Positions 1 through 12,191 of a DNA stretch of 64,000 bases are shown here, piece after piece (within the stretch, counting starts at the first letter, position 1; the number at the start of each line of letters is the position of its first letter). A model generated the notes under the pieces. That model was not told where the DNA came from and searched no databases. It worked only from the letters and a program-made list of their open reading frames with translations. The stretch covers positions 105,041,796 to 105,105,795 of the forward strand of contig NC_081415.1 of the NCBI RefSeq assembly GCF_030272615.1, read 5' to 3'. Source of the DNA: Cryptomeria japonica. Lineage: Eukaryota; Streptophyta; Pinopsida; Cupressales; Cupressaceae. Both the position numbers and the translations under genes were made by a program.

Positions 1-214
1 ATAAAATAAATGATTTTTAGTTTTTACAAATTTAAGAAGTAAGATTATCTTAAATTATTTTTTTACAAAAAATTAGAAACATACTTCTATTCCATAAATA
101 TATTTCTTATTCAATCAAATAAATAAAGGATTTTTTATATTTTTATTTTTATTTATTTATTTATATGTAAATGCTACCAATATAGGGGTGGCTCCCTTTA
201 TTACTTAAAAAAAC
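1..214. other. AT-rich flank, no gene seen
   Basis: Strongly A/T-rich sequence with homopolymer runs and no coding pattern. The last five bases (AAAAC) are one copy of the target duplication of the copia element that follows. Confidence 0.6.
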
Positions 215-665
215 TGTGAGATTTTGCCAAGATCAAGGGCACAATGAAAAGTATAAAAATAGAGATAAAAGAATGACAAGAACAAACTTTATTCTCATCA
301 ATATGAAAATGATCAACTAGATTCACCAATACAATGAATATAGGCCTTCTTATATAGGCAAGGCCATATGGATGTACGAGCACACAATCATGACATGTGG
401 CTCAATGAGAAACAAGGGTAGGTAAGAAATACTAGGGGTAGGTAGGAGAAATAATATAATATTCCACAAGAGGTGGATGACCCACTGAATGTGGACTGTA
501 ACAACAAAACAAGACCACAAAAGGTGGAATTTCTCCTGCAAGCTCTATCCCTATGTGCACACTTCCCTAAGTGTCTCAAATCCAAACTATGAAGAAATGC
601 ATTATCCTAAGTTAACTTAAGTAAAGTGTAATAATATCCATAATGAATATTTATTTACACCGACA
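215..665 (-). repeat. 3' LTR of copia element 1
   Basis: Closely matches 6057-6508 along its whole length with scattered substitutions. It starts TGTGAGATTTTGCC and ends ACACCGACA on the plus strand. It lies beside the purine tract, so it is the 3' LTR of a minus-strand element. Confidence 0.93.
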
Positions 666-674
666 CCCCCCCTT
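666..674 (-). other. Polypurine tract of copia element 1
   Basis: The minus strand reads AAGGGGGGG directly before the LTR's TGT, the usual plus-strand primer of LTR retrotransposons. The same tract is at 20634-20642 in the related element. Confidence 0.75.
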
Positions 675-1079
675 AAGTGCAACTTAGGGGAATGAAGACT
701 CAAGTCAATAATGCAAGATGGGTCCCGGCTACTAGGCCAAGATAGGTACCCATGTACAATATGCAAATGCAAGAAAAACCATGCAATGCAATCTCTCACA
801 AATGGAGAAAAGGAGAAAACCCAGTGGGAAAAAACTCCCCCCAAAAAGAGAGATGAAAGCACAAAAGACTCTCAAAGAAGAAGGATAAAACCTCAAAGAG
901 GAAAAAGCCCCCCCCATAAGAGAGGAAGGAGAAGTCAACTGACCCCCCCTAATGACACATCCTGCACCCCCAAGAGAGCTCACAACTACTGGAACTTACT
1001 CTCGGTGAAAGTTTTGGTGAATATGTCTGCAACCTGCTCCGTTGTAGGACAATACTGCAAATCAATGACCTGCTCCTGA

Positions 1080-1560
1080 ATCAACTCTCGGATATAGTGC
1101 ATATGGATCTCAATGTGTTTGGTCCGCTGATGTTGGACCTGGTTCTTCAAGATAGCAATAGCACTCTGATTGTCGCAATGTAGAACTGTGAATCGTGGAG
1201 TGGTGAACCCAAACTCTGTGAGAATCTACTGGAGCCAAATAGTCTCAGTCGCTGCGTTAACAGCACCTCGATACTCAACCTTAGTCGAAGAGAGAGAAAT
1301 AGCATGTTGCTTCTTGCTCTGCCAACAAATGGGGCCTGAACCAAGGTGAAAACTGTAACTGGAAGTAGACTTACGATCATCAAGATCGCCAGCCCAATCG
1401 GAGTCTGTGTAACCAACCAAGCGAAGTCTTGTGCCTGCTGCATAGTGATGTGTACCTTGGATGTAATGAAGGATGTGTTTGGCAGATTTTCAATGAAGCT
1501 CATGTGGTTCCTACATGAAGCGGGAAACCATGCCAACTACAAATGAAATATCAAGGCATG
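1080..1560 (-). pseudogene. Copia RNase H domain (broken)
   Basis: On the minus strand 1226-1420 encodes the first half of a copia RNase H, with the family's DSDWAGD and DRKSTS segments and an SLSSTKVEY block containing the catalytic-region glutamate. A stop after the TIWLQ segment interrupts it. The HCDNQSAI and VADIFTK blocks typical of the C-terminal half continue towards 1080. In a working element this domain removes the RNA strand during reverse transcription. Here it cannot be made as one protein. Confidence 0.85.
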
Positions 1561-1591
1561 TATGGGTCAAGTAGATGAGACTGCCCACAAG

Positions 1592-2440
1592 CTAACGATA
1601 CAAAGTGGCATCAATTGGTGGAGAAGAACACTGAGCCTCAAGCTTGACTCCAGAAAGAAAGGGAGTCGGTGCAGGCTTACAATCAACCATATGAAAGTGT
1701 GCAAGTAGATCAAGAGCATACTTGGGTTGCAATAGTGTAATCCCGAAAGATGACTGTGAAATCTCTATCCCAAGAAAGTAGTGCAAAAGACCCAAGTCAG
1801 TCATAGCAAATCTATCATGCAAAGCAGATTTGACCCTACTAATGATGGATGCAATACTCCCTGTAATGATCAAGTCATCAACATAGAGCACAAGTATCAA
1901 GTGAGAGTCATCCTGTCACAAAATGTAGACATTCGGATTGGAATGACACCTAGTGAACCTTGCGGAGAGAAGAAAGGAATCCATCTTGGCATACCAAGCC
2001 CTAGGGGCCTGCTTAAGGCCATAGAGAGATTTCCGTAGTCTGCAAACCAAGGAAGTATCCTGGATGAAACCCTGCGGCTGCTCCATATAAATCTCCTCAT
2101 CAAGGCCACCATGAAGAAAAACACTCTTCACATCCATCTGATGTACAACCCAACCATGAGCTACAGCAATAGTAAGTGTCAAGCGAATGGAGTTCATCTT
2201 GGCTACGGGTGCAAAGGTCTCAATATAGTCAACACCTGCTACCTGAGAGAAACCTTTCACAACAAGTCGAGCCTTGTACTTATCCACACTACCATCCACT
2301 GCATACTTGGTCTGATAGATCCACTTACATCAAACCATCTTTCTCCCCTTAGGGAGATGGACCAAATCCCATGTGTTGTTCCTCATCAAGGAACTATACT
2401 CTTCCTCCATAGCTTGGTCACACTCAAGAACCCTTGATGC
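1592..2440 (-). pseudogene. Copia reverse transcriptase (one in-frame stop)
   Basis: Two open segments in one frame (1916-2299 and 1592-1900) are separated by a single TGA. The first carries the KARLVVKGF start, an ETFAPVAK block and the SLYGLKQAPRAWY block. The second carries the catalytic YVDD box and DLGLLHYFLGIEI, all standard for copia reverse transcriptase. The polymerase would copy element RNA into cDNA inside virus-like particles. The homology runs upstream to about 2440 in a disrupted frame. Confidence 0.92.
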
Positions 2441-2506
2441 TTCCCGAAATGTCTGTGGATCAGAAGCAGTAGCAATGAATGCATGTGGAAGATCCTGATG
2501 TTGTGA

Positions 2507-3481
2507 TCAAGTTCTCTGTGTATCTAAAGGATCCCCAACAAGAGAACCCGCAGACTCAAGTTTTTGTTGAGCCCAACGAGGTCTAGGTGGAGGTGGAGAA
2601 TGAGGCTCCTCAACTGCAAGTGGACCTTGCGGAGGTGTAACCCTACGAGTCGGAGTTGAAGGAGTCTCATCATCTGAATCACTAGCATCACTATCCACAA
2701 TGGAGGAAGGTGGAGGAGGTAGAGAGGCTAAGCTAGGAGAGCTTTCCTCAAAGTGAACACTCCTCTCAATGAACACCTCATGTGTCTCAGGATCCATCAA
2801 TCTATATGCCTTAACACCCTTAGGATATCCAACAAATATGAAAGGTCGACTTTGTGGTTCCAATGCCTTGCATTTTTGCAGAGGTATGTGAGCCCATGCT
2901 GGACACCCAAAGACTCTGAAATGTCTCACAGTCAGTTTCCTACTAGCCCAAGCCTCAAAAGGAGTAATACCTTGCAAATCTTTGTGAGGAACCTGATTCT
3001 AGATGTGTGTGGCACAACTGATAGCCTCGGCCCAAAAAGCGGGATCAAGAGAACGTGCATGAATCATATAGCTAGCCATTTCTTTGAGAGTTCTATTCTT
3101 GCATTCTGCAACTCCGTTTTGCTGTGGAGTGTATGCTACAGAATGTTGAAGATCAATCCCCTCAAATGTACAAAAAACCTCAAGTCTCTTGTTCACATAT
3201 TCCCTTCCATTATCTATACGAAGAATCTTCACCACTTTCCGAGATTGCTTCTCCACACGAGTCTTGAAGTCTTGAAATCTGTCAAATACTTCACTCTTAT
3301 GAATAAGAAAGTAGACCCAAGTGAAGCAGGAGTAGTCATCAATGAAGGTGAGGACATAGCAGACCTTACTAAATGAAGGTGCTGGAAATGGACCTGTTAC
3401 ATCGCTGTGAACAAGTTGAAGAACTTCCAAAGCTCTCCAAGCTTTCCCCTTATCAAACTTTTCCTTGGGATGCTTGCCCAT
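2507..3481 (-). pseudogene. Copia integrase (core and C-terminal region)
   Basis: 2999-3481 encodes the rve-type integrase core. A first aspartate is seen in LQLVHSDVTGPF, a second in LRIDNGREY, and the glutamate in the NGVAECKNRT block, where families usually have NGVAERKNRT. 2507-2977 continues with the FRVFGCPAWAHIP and FVGYPKGVKAYRL blocks found after the core, followed by a serine- and proline-rich linker towards reverse transcriptase. The two segments are out of frame with each other near 2980, so the protein is broken. Confidence 0.9.
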
Positions 3482-3595
3482 GGAAAAACCTGAACATACA
3501 CCCTCTGAAAAACTAATTCAAGGTAGACCTGTGACCATGTCTTTAGTGTTGAGCTATTGAAGATAGTGGTAGTTGAGGTGACCAAACCACTCATG

Positions 3596-4030
3596 TCATA
3601 GCTTACTTTCTGAATTTGAATGAGTAAGCAAGGCCCTAGAAGGTGAACTTGGCACAAAGTGGGAGAATGAATAAAGCCTTGAGTTGTCATTGACTTGTCC
3701 CACTGCTACCAAGGCATCATCATCAAGTTCCTTTACCACAACTGAATCTGGTGTAAACTCAACCTTTTTCCCATTCCCATAGTGAGTGATTTGGTAGATA
3801 GAGAGAAGGTTGGTAGACAAGCTAGGAACATAGAGAACATTCTCAAATGTTCCATCATCCATGTCAACTAAACCTCTCCCTTCAACCTCTACTTGTGTAT
3901 CATCACCTATGTACATGTGAGGTACCTTAGATGGCTCCAATGAAGAAAACTACTCCTTGGTAGAACCCATGTGATATGAGGCACCTGAGTCAAGTATCCA
4001 CTGCTATGAAGAACTTGTTGTAGCCATAAA
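3596..4030 (-). pseudogene. Copia protease and GAG-pre-integrase region
   Basis: Around 3985-4010 the minus strand encodes WILDSGASYHM, the aspartic protease active-site block (DSGAS) of copia polyproteins, directly after an in-frame TAG. 3596-3940 encodes the downstream part, including VEVEGRGLV, the ENVLYVPSLSTNLLSI block and the start of the pre-integrase region. The protease would cut the Gag-Pol polyprotein. The stop codons make it a pseudogene. Confidence 0.85.
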
Positions 4031-4143
4031 TGCTTGCCCTTTTCCCTTAGACTGTGAGGAAGAGGAAGGAGATGAATCCTTCTTTGTGTAGGCGGATGGC
4101 AAGTTGATGTTGTTTTTCTTAAGAAGATTAGTTAACTCATCAA

Positions 4144-4993
4144 CTTGCTTTGTGTGGCATCGATGCTCATCATGACCATACTTCTTGCAATATGTACAAG
4201 TTGACTTATCCTTCTTAGGTGGTGTCCCCTTCTTGGAAGAGGATGAAAAATTGTCTTGTGATGGAGAGGATGATTGTCCTTTTTCCTATTGTGGATGTGA
4301 CTTAGATTGCTTCTTCTTCTTGTTGGAATCTTTGCCTTGACTTCCTTGATTCCCTTGATTAGCCACCAAAGCCTTGGACTTTGAAGACTTGAGAAACCCC
4401 ATGTTCAACAACTTAGATTGTTCCAATATAAACATTTTTGTGAAAGCATCAAATGTAGGCATAACATAAGAACTCCCCATTGTCAAACGATGAGTTTGGA
4501 AGCTAGACATAAATGCTGCATATTCTGGTGCAAGCTTGTCCAACAAGTTGAATATTAACTGAGCATCCTTTTTGTCAATTCCACAATCCTTAAGCTTTGC
4601 TCTTAGCTCATTTGCTTTGGTGACATAATCTTGGATTGTATCAAAACTCTTGGGATCCAAGTTGGTGAGCTCATTGTCAATCTTATAACCTCTGATTTCA
4701 TCAACTTGACCATACAATTTATGAAACATATCCCAAGCATCTTTGATTGTAGTACACTTTTCAATATGAAAGATGAGGTCATCTGATACATACTTGCGCA
4801 AAGTTCCAAGAGCCATGCAATTCTTAGTGAGCCATTCTAATTGAGCATTAGGATCAACCTTAGGATCAAGTGGTACTGCTATTGTTCTATCTATGTAATG
4901 TGTGAGACCTTTTTCCATTAATTTGCTCCATACTTTAATTTTCCATGATGCATAATTATGTGGAGTTAAAGGTAGAAATTTATGAGGACTCAT
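4144..4993 (-). pseudogene. Copia gag with CCHC zinc knuckle (one in-frame stop)
   Basis: An open segment of 235 codons (4286-4993) starts with a TPHNYASWKIKVWSKLMEK region, the usual N-terminus of copia Gag (UBN2/DUF4219-type), and runs through a helical region to a lysine-rich tail. A TAG ends it, but the same frame continues to a zinc knuckle CTYCKKYGHDEHRC (about 4155-4200) with correct C-x2-C-x4-H-x4-C spacing. Gag would form the particle shell and bind element RNA. The stop fits a CAG-to-TAG change. Confidence 0.9.
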
Positions 4994-6043
4994 TGCAACA
5001 AAAATCTAAGAGCACAAGAAAAGAGAGACACAATCACACAAGACACCCCCCCAAATTCACTCAATCAAAGAACCCCCCCAAAAGTGATGATTTGGCACTT
5101 TATACTTAGTGCATGTACAATGGGCCACTTGCAAAAAATGGCAAAGTGGACTTCTGATTTCAATTTTACAACTGCCTCAATAAGGCCAAAAGAGACTCAA
5201 ACTAATAATGCAAGAGATCTAAACTAAGATCCAAGCAATTTACAAGTACCAAATAAGCCAAATAAGACCAATATCTAAAAGTACAATTTCTACTTAAAAT
5301 CTCTGAAATCTGATCATATATTATGAAAGTAGATGAAAAAACATGCACTTTCAAAAAAACAACACCTAAAAAGGAGGTCGTATGAGCTCAAACGAGGCCT
5401 TTGAAGTTGCAGAATTGAGGATTGGATAGGTACAGCTGAGAGAATCTGAAAATTTTGAAAACCTTGTGCACCAAAACTAGAAAATAACCACACCACTGCA
5501 AAGAACACGAAAAATTAGCCAAATCAAAAAAAATTGCACCCAAAAAGGAGAAAAATTGAGCAAGTTATGGGCCTCCAAAGTTGACCCAAAAATCCAAACT
5601 GCTCAATGGAGAGGGGTCTAAAAATTTCCAAAGAAAATGCTGACTGGGCTTTGACTGGGTGCTAATGACTGGGTGCTAATGACTGTGCACTGCTGACTAG
5701 GCAGAAGGTACGGATTCCAAAAATAATTTTCAATTTTTTTATTTATTTATTTTTTTCAAAAAAAAATTTCAAACTAGAAAATAATTTTTATTTTTATTTT
5801 TTGAAAAAAATCCGAAAATTCCGTACCGTACCACCCAAATTGGGCAGAAAATTTCCTCCACACCCAAAAATCGATTTTCGCCAAAATAGGTCAAATTTAT
5901 ACTCGATTTTTATGGAAATGGCCTCCCGAATGCAATGGTGAGGTCGAAAAAGCTCCAAGATGCCTCCAAAAAGCGTAGTTCCTCAGATCCAAAAATAGAA
6001 GCCTTCCATGATGTCTCCAAAAACCAATCAATGAAGCCCCAAT
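4994..6043 (-). other. Leader of copia element 1, non-coding
   Basis: About 1 kb between the primer site and gag with no supported ORF. It contains A/T-rich stretches (5725-5815) with long A and T runs, as does the matching part of the related element at 24720-25000. Confidence 0.6.
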
Positions 6044-6056
6044 GGCTCTAATACCA
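6044..6056 (-). other. Primer-binding site, initiator Met-tRNA type
   Basis: The minus strand reads TGGTATTAGAGCC immediately after the 5' LTR. This is the plant initiator Met-tRNA site (TGGTATCAGAGCC) with one C-to-T change. Confidence 0.88.
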
Positions 6057-6508
6057 TGTGAGATTTTGCCAAGATTAAGGGCACAATGAAAAGTATAAAA
6101 ATAGAGACAAAAGAATGACAAGAACAAACTGTATTCTCATCAATATGAAAATGATCAACTGGATTCACCAATAACAATGAATATAGGCCTTCTTATATAG
6201 ACAAGGCCATATGGATGTACGAGCACACAATCATGACATGTGGCTCAATGAGAAACAATGGTAGGTAAGAAATACTAGGGGTAGGTAGGAGAAATAATAT
6301 AATATTCCACAAGAGGTGGATGACCCACTGAATGTGGAGTGTAACAACAAAACAAGACCACAAGAGGTGGAATTTCTCCTACAAGCTCTATCCCTATGTA
6401 CACACTTCCCTAAGTGTCTCAAATCCAAACTACGAAGAAATGCATTATCCTAAGTTAACTTAAGTAAAGTGTAATAATATCCATAATGAATATTTATTTA
6501 CACCAACA
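6057..6508 (-). repeat. 5' LTR of copia element 1
   Basis: Partner of 215-665. It starts TGTGAGATTTTGCC and ends ACACCAACA on the plus strand and lies beside the primer-binding site. Target duplication AAAAC follows at 6509-6513. Confidence 0.93.
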
Positions 6509-6734
6509 AAAACATAGTACATAGCTATTGGGACTATGCCCCTATTACAAACAACCATCAGGATTATGTCAGATTATAATGAATGTAGGCCTTGATCTAT
6601 GTTGTAATAAGTCTTCAATTTAGAGAGTCTATTCCTTCGTAGCACATGCCTCACAATCCTTTTTGTAGAATTTTTAAAGATTTGACTAGTCAGTCACGCA
6701 GTTCCCCATGATTGTTTCCTTTTGCTGAGTCAAC

Positions 6735-7054
6735 CCTATGTTAAAAAGTAAATTTGCCACTTTATTTGTACTTCTATATATGTGTGTAATTGTATACTCA
6801 CCAATTTGTAAAATAATTTTAGTAATTTCAATCCAATCCCTTAGTTTCCAGTATCCCCATGGGCAATGGCCATAGTAATAATTTGTGAGTCTCCTTCAAT
6901 CTTGACAACCCAAATTTCTTTAGCTTTACATAGTTGTAGTCCCATTACTAATGCTCCCATCTCTACTTCATTATTGGTTGCAGTACCCAGGCATTTAGAA
7001 GCTACCCAAATGGATGTGCCTCTTGAGTCTCTAATTATGCATCCTGCTCCACCG
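6735..7054 (-). pseudogene. LINE RNase H fragment, 3' piece (frameshifted)
   Basis: The minus strand encodes the second part of an RVT_3-type RNase H: GAGCIIRDSRG, an asparagine/glutamate helix (NNEVEMGAL) and VKIEGDSQ. The homology then moves to another frame (WKLRDWIEITK, ending in a HIYRSTNKVANLL block), so at least one indel breaks it. The 5' piece is at 9682-9765. The LTR element at 7055-9681 sits exactly between them, so this was one LINE fragment before insertion. Confidence 0.82.
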
Positions 7055-7308
7055 TGTTCAGATGTGAAGCCCAACGCTCACATGACCTTTTGGCTCCCTC
7101 AACTCTTCGATTCATACTTGAATATGAATGCATAAATATGTGTACAGTCTATAACTATGTGTATTTGGATATTTGGTTAATAAGATAATTCCCTGATTGA
7201 GAGTGAATGTAGGCATTTGTCGAACCACTATAAATCGCGTGTTGTCTCTTGTTATCTACTTTTATTCTATTCTTTTTTTTTGTTTTCTCTGCTCGTTTAA
7301 TCTTTACA
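7055..7308 (+). repeat. 5' LTR of the helicase-carrying element
   Basis: 254 bp, matching 9428-9681. It holds a TATA-like box (TATAAAT, 7229-7235) where an LTR promoter is expected. In the better preserved right copy the first 22 bases form a short inverted repeat (TGTTGGG...CCCAACA). Confidence 0.9.
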
Positions 7309-7310
7309 AT

Positions 7311-7323
7311 TGGTATTGGAGCC
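7311..7323 (+). other. Primer-binding site, degenerate initiator Met-tRNA type
   Basis: TGGTATTGGAGCC two bases after the LTR. It differs from the plant initiator Met-tRNA site at two positions. Confidence 0.75.
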
Positions 7324-7414
7324 ACAATTGGCTTGAGCAGAGATGGAAAGGTAGATAGATAGAGGATTGCAAATTCTCAAGAAGATGTAGAAGTTCAAAA
7401 TTAGAGAGAGTAGT

Positions 7415-7456
7415 TACTGGTATTGTGGCAAGTGAAACCACATTAAAAGAAATTGT
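7415..7456 (+). pseudogene. gag zinc-knuckle relic
   Basis: Fourteen codons fit a CCHC knuckle. A tyrosine replaces the first cysteine and a TGA lies inside; the second cysteine, the histidine (NHIKRN) and the last cysteine keep the C-x4-H-x4-C spacing. It indicates that the element descends from a gag-bearing retrotransposon. Confidence 0.6.
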
Positions 7457-7598
7457 TGGTCTTTCAAGAAGGCTGAAAGGCAACTAAAAGATGAAGACAC
7501 CAATTCACTCATCGAAGAATTTCTTGCAAATTTAGACTCTGTGGAGAGTAAAATGGTGCAAGTGAAGGCTAAAATGAAGCATCGCGTACATTGGTGGT

Positions 7599-7988
7599 AT
7601 GGCTGGAAAAATGAGGAAAATTTGGTTGAAGAAGAGGTGCCTTGCCAAGAAGAAGAATCGTAAAATGATGGATAAAATTGTAGAGGCTTTGAGGAATAAA
7701 CAACCCTTCGAAATGGAGATTGTAGAAGTGGTTGGACCCATGTTGCAAAATAATACATACAGACTTGGGGAGTTCATTCTATTGAATGATGAGAGGAATC
7801 CCACAGATGGCCCAAAGCAAGAAGAAAAATTCGTTGCACACACCATTGATGACATGTCACTGTTTCCTTGGTTGAAGGAGGACCAGGAGGGGAGTCCAAA
7901 CGACAATATTGTGGAGAAGCAAGGTGGTCAGAGTCTCACAGTGCCCATGTTTCTAGAGGTGTTGGGAGTTTTCAATGGCACACAATGA
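7599..7988 (+). CDS. Unknown open segment inside the helicase-carrying element
   Basis: 129 codons with a very basic start (many Lys and Arg in residues 1-25) followed by a more acidic region. I recognise no domain. It could be residual gag-pol linker or a second captured fragment. It lies between the gag knuckle relic and the helicase fragment on the same strand, so it may once have belonged to a longer frame. Expression as a protein is doubtful. Confidence 0.3.
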   Translation: MAGKMRKIWLKKRCLAKKKNRKMMDKIVEALRNKQPFEMEIVEVVGPMLQNNTYRLGEFILLNDERNPTDGPKQEEKFVAHTIDDMSLFPWLKEDQEGSPNDNIVEKQGGQSLTVPMFLEVLGVFNGTQ

Positions 7989-8654
7989 AAAGCAGAAGTC
8001 ATTTTTGTAAATAATGTTGGCCCTGGTAAGGCTTTAGAGGACTTTACAGAAGTCATGATTTTGGTAAGTACAAAGGAGGGTCCAATCGCGGGTGTTCATA
8101 AAGCTTGAAAGAATGAGATGGACATGGATACCATGTGCCAGACTTAAATTTTGGAATTTGAAGAAGCGGGGCAGTGTATGATGTCTATGGCTGCGGGTAA
8201 CCAGAACTCTCTCACAATTTGTCAAAAGGGATGGGACTTTGGGGGTCATATGAGAGTTCACGAGCTTGTGGCATCGTGTCAAGTTATTCTAGAGATAACA
8301 TTCCATATTGTGTGTGTGACAAAAGAGCACGTTGTTGATGTCATATGTGAGGATGCCATGCAAGAAGGAGCAGTTGGATGTGGAGTTGACGCTAGGTGAA
8401 AATATATATTAGATGTCGCATACAAATTTTATCCTAAAGACAATGCTCTACAAGAGTGTGTGGTGGAGATGGAATTCACTTTGAGTTTTTTGGAAACAGT
8501 TGGAAAAAATGACAACAGTGTTTCTAAGCACTCAAAAATCTCATTTTCCTTATTGAATTCAGAGGACGGCAAGTTAGGACGAGGCTCACTCATTACTGAA
8601 CTAGGAGACAGAGGGGGATACCACCCTACTAATTCACGAGGGGGTCAAGGCTGA
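7989..8654 (+). other. Element interior, no recognisable gene
   Basis: Short open pieces (8151-8399 and 8460-8654) resemble nothing I know. The stretch joins the unknown ORF to the helicase fragment and may be mutated helicase N-terminus, but I cannot see motif Q or motif I in it. Confidence 0.4.
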
Positions 8655-9205
<551 letters not shown>

Positions 9206-9427
9206 GAGAATTGGGAGTGATGCGCTAAGGCTCTTCATGCCTAAACGAGATGTGTTGGATGAAAGAGTTTCTAATTCTGACTTGACTTGGAGAAGGCGTA
9301 TCCGCAGCATATGTGAACAAGAGTTCACAAGGTTAAAGTCATGTGGGCTGGTTGTAATGTGAGTTTCAAAATGGTAGCAGGGATGTCACAGTGCATGGCT
9401 GAACCTGTTGGTCTTCACGGGGTAGAC

Positions 9428-9681
9428 TGTTGGGATGTGAAACCCAACAGTCACATGACCTTTTGTCTCCCTCAAATCTTTAATTAATATTTGAATATGA
9501 ATGTATAAATATGTGTGTTGTCTATAAACTGTGTGTATTTGGATATTTGGTTAATAAGATAATTCCCTTCTTGAGAGTGGATGTAGGCATTTGTCAAACC
9601 ACTATAAATCGCGTGTTGTCTCTTGGTATTTGCTTTTATTCTATTCTTGTTTTTGTTTTCTCTTCTTGTTTAATCTTTACA
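9428..9681 (+). repeat. 3' LTR of the helicase-carrying element
   Basis: 254-bp partner of 7055-7308. It starts TGTTGGGATGTGAAACCC and ends CTTTACA. Confidence 0.9.
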
Positions 9682-9765
9682 CACTAGGATTGGGGTTTCC
9701 TTTTGCAGCCCCGTCAAAGTTAAGTTTCCATTTGTGAGTTTTTAGGCAACTCCATTTTTCCTCTG
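9682..9765 (-). pseudogene. LINE RNase H fragment, 5' piece
   Basis: The minus strand encodes WKLNFDGAAKGNPNPS, the first strand of an RVT_3-type RNase H with its catalytic aspartate. The domain continues at 7054 across the LTR insertion. A further LINE-like open segment lies upstream at 9742-9933 in another frame. Confidence 0.82.
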
Positions 9766-9933
9766 CTCGTTCATGTTTCTCAGTAGGGATCGGGGTCTTC
9801 TTAATTCAAACCATTGCTTTTGAGTATATTCATCCCAATTTGATAATCTTGTTTTCCTTCTAAATTTGACATTTGCATTTGCAATCTCTATAATCTCTTT
9901 TTGTGTTTTCTCAATGATCATATCATTAATCAT

Positions 9934-10690
9934 CTGCTTGTCTAATGATATCTATTTTAATAGGTGGTGGAAATTTGAGTTATTTTTTATCCATCAAATC
10001 CATTATTTCTAAAATAAGGATTAAGATTTTGTATTGTTCTGGTGATGTAAATAAAATTTTATATATAAATACATACATAAATTTTAAAATTATGATATTA
10101 AATAAAAACTATTATTTATATGTATATATTTGATTCATTATTAATTATATTTTAAGTTATATAAAATATGATAAATGACATTAGATATCTTCAAATATTC
10201 AAAATAATTAAAATAAATATATATTATGTTTCTACATCTCAAAATGTTTTTTTTAATTTTTCTATATTTTATTTGCATAAAATTAATTAATGTAATTATC
10301 TAATAAAAAAATTCTTATTTTATTATTAAACTTGCTATTGCATTCACTTAAGCCTAATTAATTGATCTTCTGCACCAATCAAAAGATTATTATTTTTGTT
10401 TTCAGAATAAACTTGTTTTTTTTATAAAATTGATATATATAATTTTAAACTATAAATTATTTATCTATAATATGATTGGATGAAAAAAGTTGGTGTTATA
10501 CGAGAAAAATGATGGATTTAATAGGCTTTTTTTAAAATTTATTTATATTTAAAAATAAATATCTATTTTAAATAAAAAAATTATTGATAAAGTGATTTTT
10601 TATAAATATATATAAATTTTAATAATTATTTTAATTAATTTTTAAAATATAGGTAATAAAATTGTATAAGGATTTGATTCATATCATTCA
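9934..10690. other. AT-rich spacer, no gene seen
   Basis: Very A/T-rich sequence with many short A and T runs and no coding pattern on either strand. Confidence 0.6.
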
Positions 10691-10760
10691 AATTAAATAA
10701 TTTTTTTTTTATAGGTAAAGGGTCATAGTCGAATAATTTTATTAATTTAAAAAGAATTTT

Positions 10761-12191
10761 TACAACCCCAATTCGGTGTGGGCACCGGTAGGAAAGAATC
10801 GAGTAAGAAAACCTCTAGTCTAGACCAAGGAATCCATTCCTGGAAATATTATAGAAATTACATTGTTATCTATTTACCATTATTTACATCATTGGCTAAC
10901 TGCTATAGATTACAATATATTTGAAGGCCCAACTTGATTCTCTTCTCCCTTAGATAATAATCATCCATAACCTCTACTCTAGCATCTTTATCTTATACTT
11001 GTTGCTTTAACATGTAATATGCTTGAGATAATTTGATCCTTACTCTATCATATAGACACCACCATTTATTAAGCAATAACTCCTGCCCTGAAATTCTGTG
11101 AATCACTAGAACTCAATGATTTGTTAGCTTGTTAGCCAATAAAACCATAAACTAGTTTATGAAAGAATCCTCGATTGTTCTCTGTATCCAGAGCACTATT
11201 GTGACCTTCAAACAAAGCTCAGTATGTTAGCTGAAGATTTGTCAATACCATGCATACATCTAATAAATTAAAACCATATGACGTTATTGATGCATTGAAA
11301 TCACGCTATACTCTATTTGAAACACATGCTTTCTGGATAGGAATCCTATTATCCATAAAATTAACATATGACTGTCGAAGAGAGCATTTTAAATAAATAA
11401 CATAGAGCCTCATTGTACAAAAAACAAATAAGTCTATTTCTCTATTGCATAAACCTAAATAAAAACCTTATCATTGAAGACCAACGTTAACCTACTCATC
11501 AATCCCATTTGACTAATGATATTATCCTACTGAACAAAAATTTGACTAAGCAAACAAATTGTTGGTTGATCATATATAAAAACAATATGACTAAACATAA
11601 AAATTTAATAAAAAGCACTCAATGCTTGCATATAGCTCATCCCTATTAATCACCCATACTATGTTTTCCGCTAGATCAACATACATCAAATATCATTAAC
11701 TACTAGCCCTGACTAAATATATTCGTCTATATGCCAATGCTCTTATGCTTAATATTAAAAATTATTATAGGCAAATGCTACTAGCTTGTTGTGAATTCCA
11801 TAATAATTCTATTCTACAAGAGATAACGCAGGAAATATATCAAAAACCATAATTAAACCCTAAACCATCTTACTCACATAATTAGCCATGAAAGATCATA
11901 ATATTAATATAAGTAGAAAAACATGCATATTTTAAAGTATTACTAGTATATGAATATTGTCCATAAGTCTTAAAGGAAACCCTTGCCTATCTTCTATCTA
12001 TCAATCCATAGATACAAGTTTTATCAATCAAAATTCCTTAAAAGGAAGACAAACCCAAAATTCGAGCCCTGACCAGAGCAGAACTAAGCCCTTAATCCTA
12101 TACTAATCAAGGTCGATAATGCTACAATCTACATAATCACAAGCCATGTCCTCAATACGGGATAAGACGGTCCTGCTTCTTCCTTTGATGA
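10761..12191 (-). other. LINE 3' region, no gene seen
   Basis: 1.4 kb with stops in all frames. I take it as the decayed 3' untranslated part of the LINE that ends at the poly-T run near 10700. Confidence 0.4.

Larger units (their letters stand above)
215..6508 (-). mobile_element. Degenerate full-length Ty1/copia LTR retrotransposon
   Basis: A 6.3 kb element on the minus strand with two ~450-bp LTRs ending TG...CA, a 5-bp target duplication (AAAAC at 210-214 and 6509-6513), a primer site matching initiator Met-tRNA beside the right LTR, and a purine tract beside the left LTR. Read on the minus strand the order is gag, protease, integrase, reverse transcriptase, RNase H, which is the copia order. 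All coding parts carry nonsense codons or frame changes, so the element is inactive. About 1 kb of leader lies between the primer site and gag. Its LTR ends and the ~350 bp beside its purine tract resemble the non-autonomous element at 20122-26112, so the two belong to one lineage. Confidence 0.95.

Noticed and set aside
711-1079. 122-codon plus-strand ORF
   Set aside because: Antisense shadow within the 3' region of copia element 1; no domain and no coding pattern.
2753-3376. 207-codon plus-strand ORF
   Set aside because: Lies antisense to the copia integrase, which has clear motifs on the minus strand.
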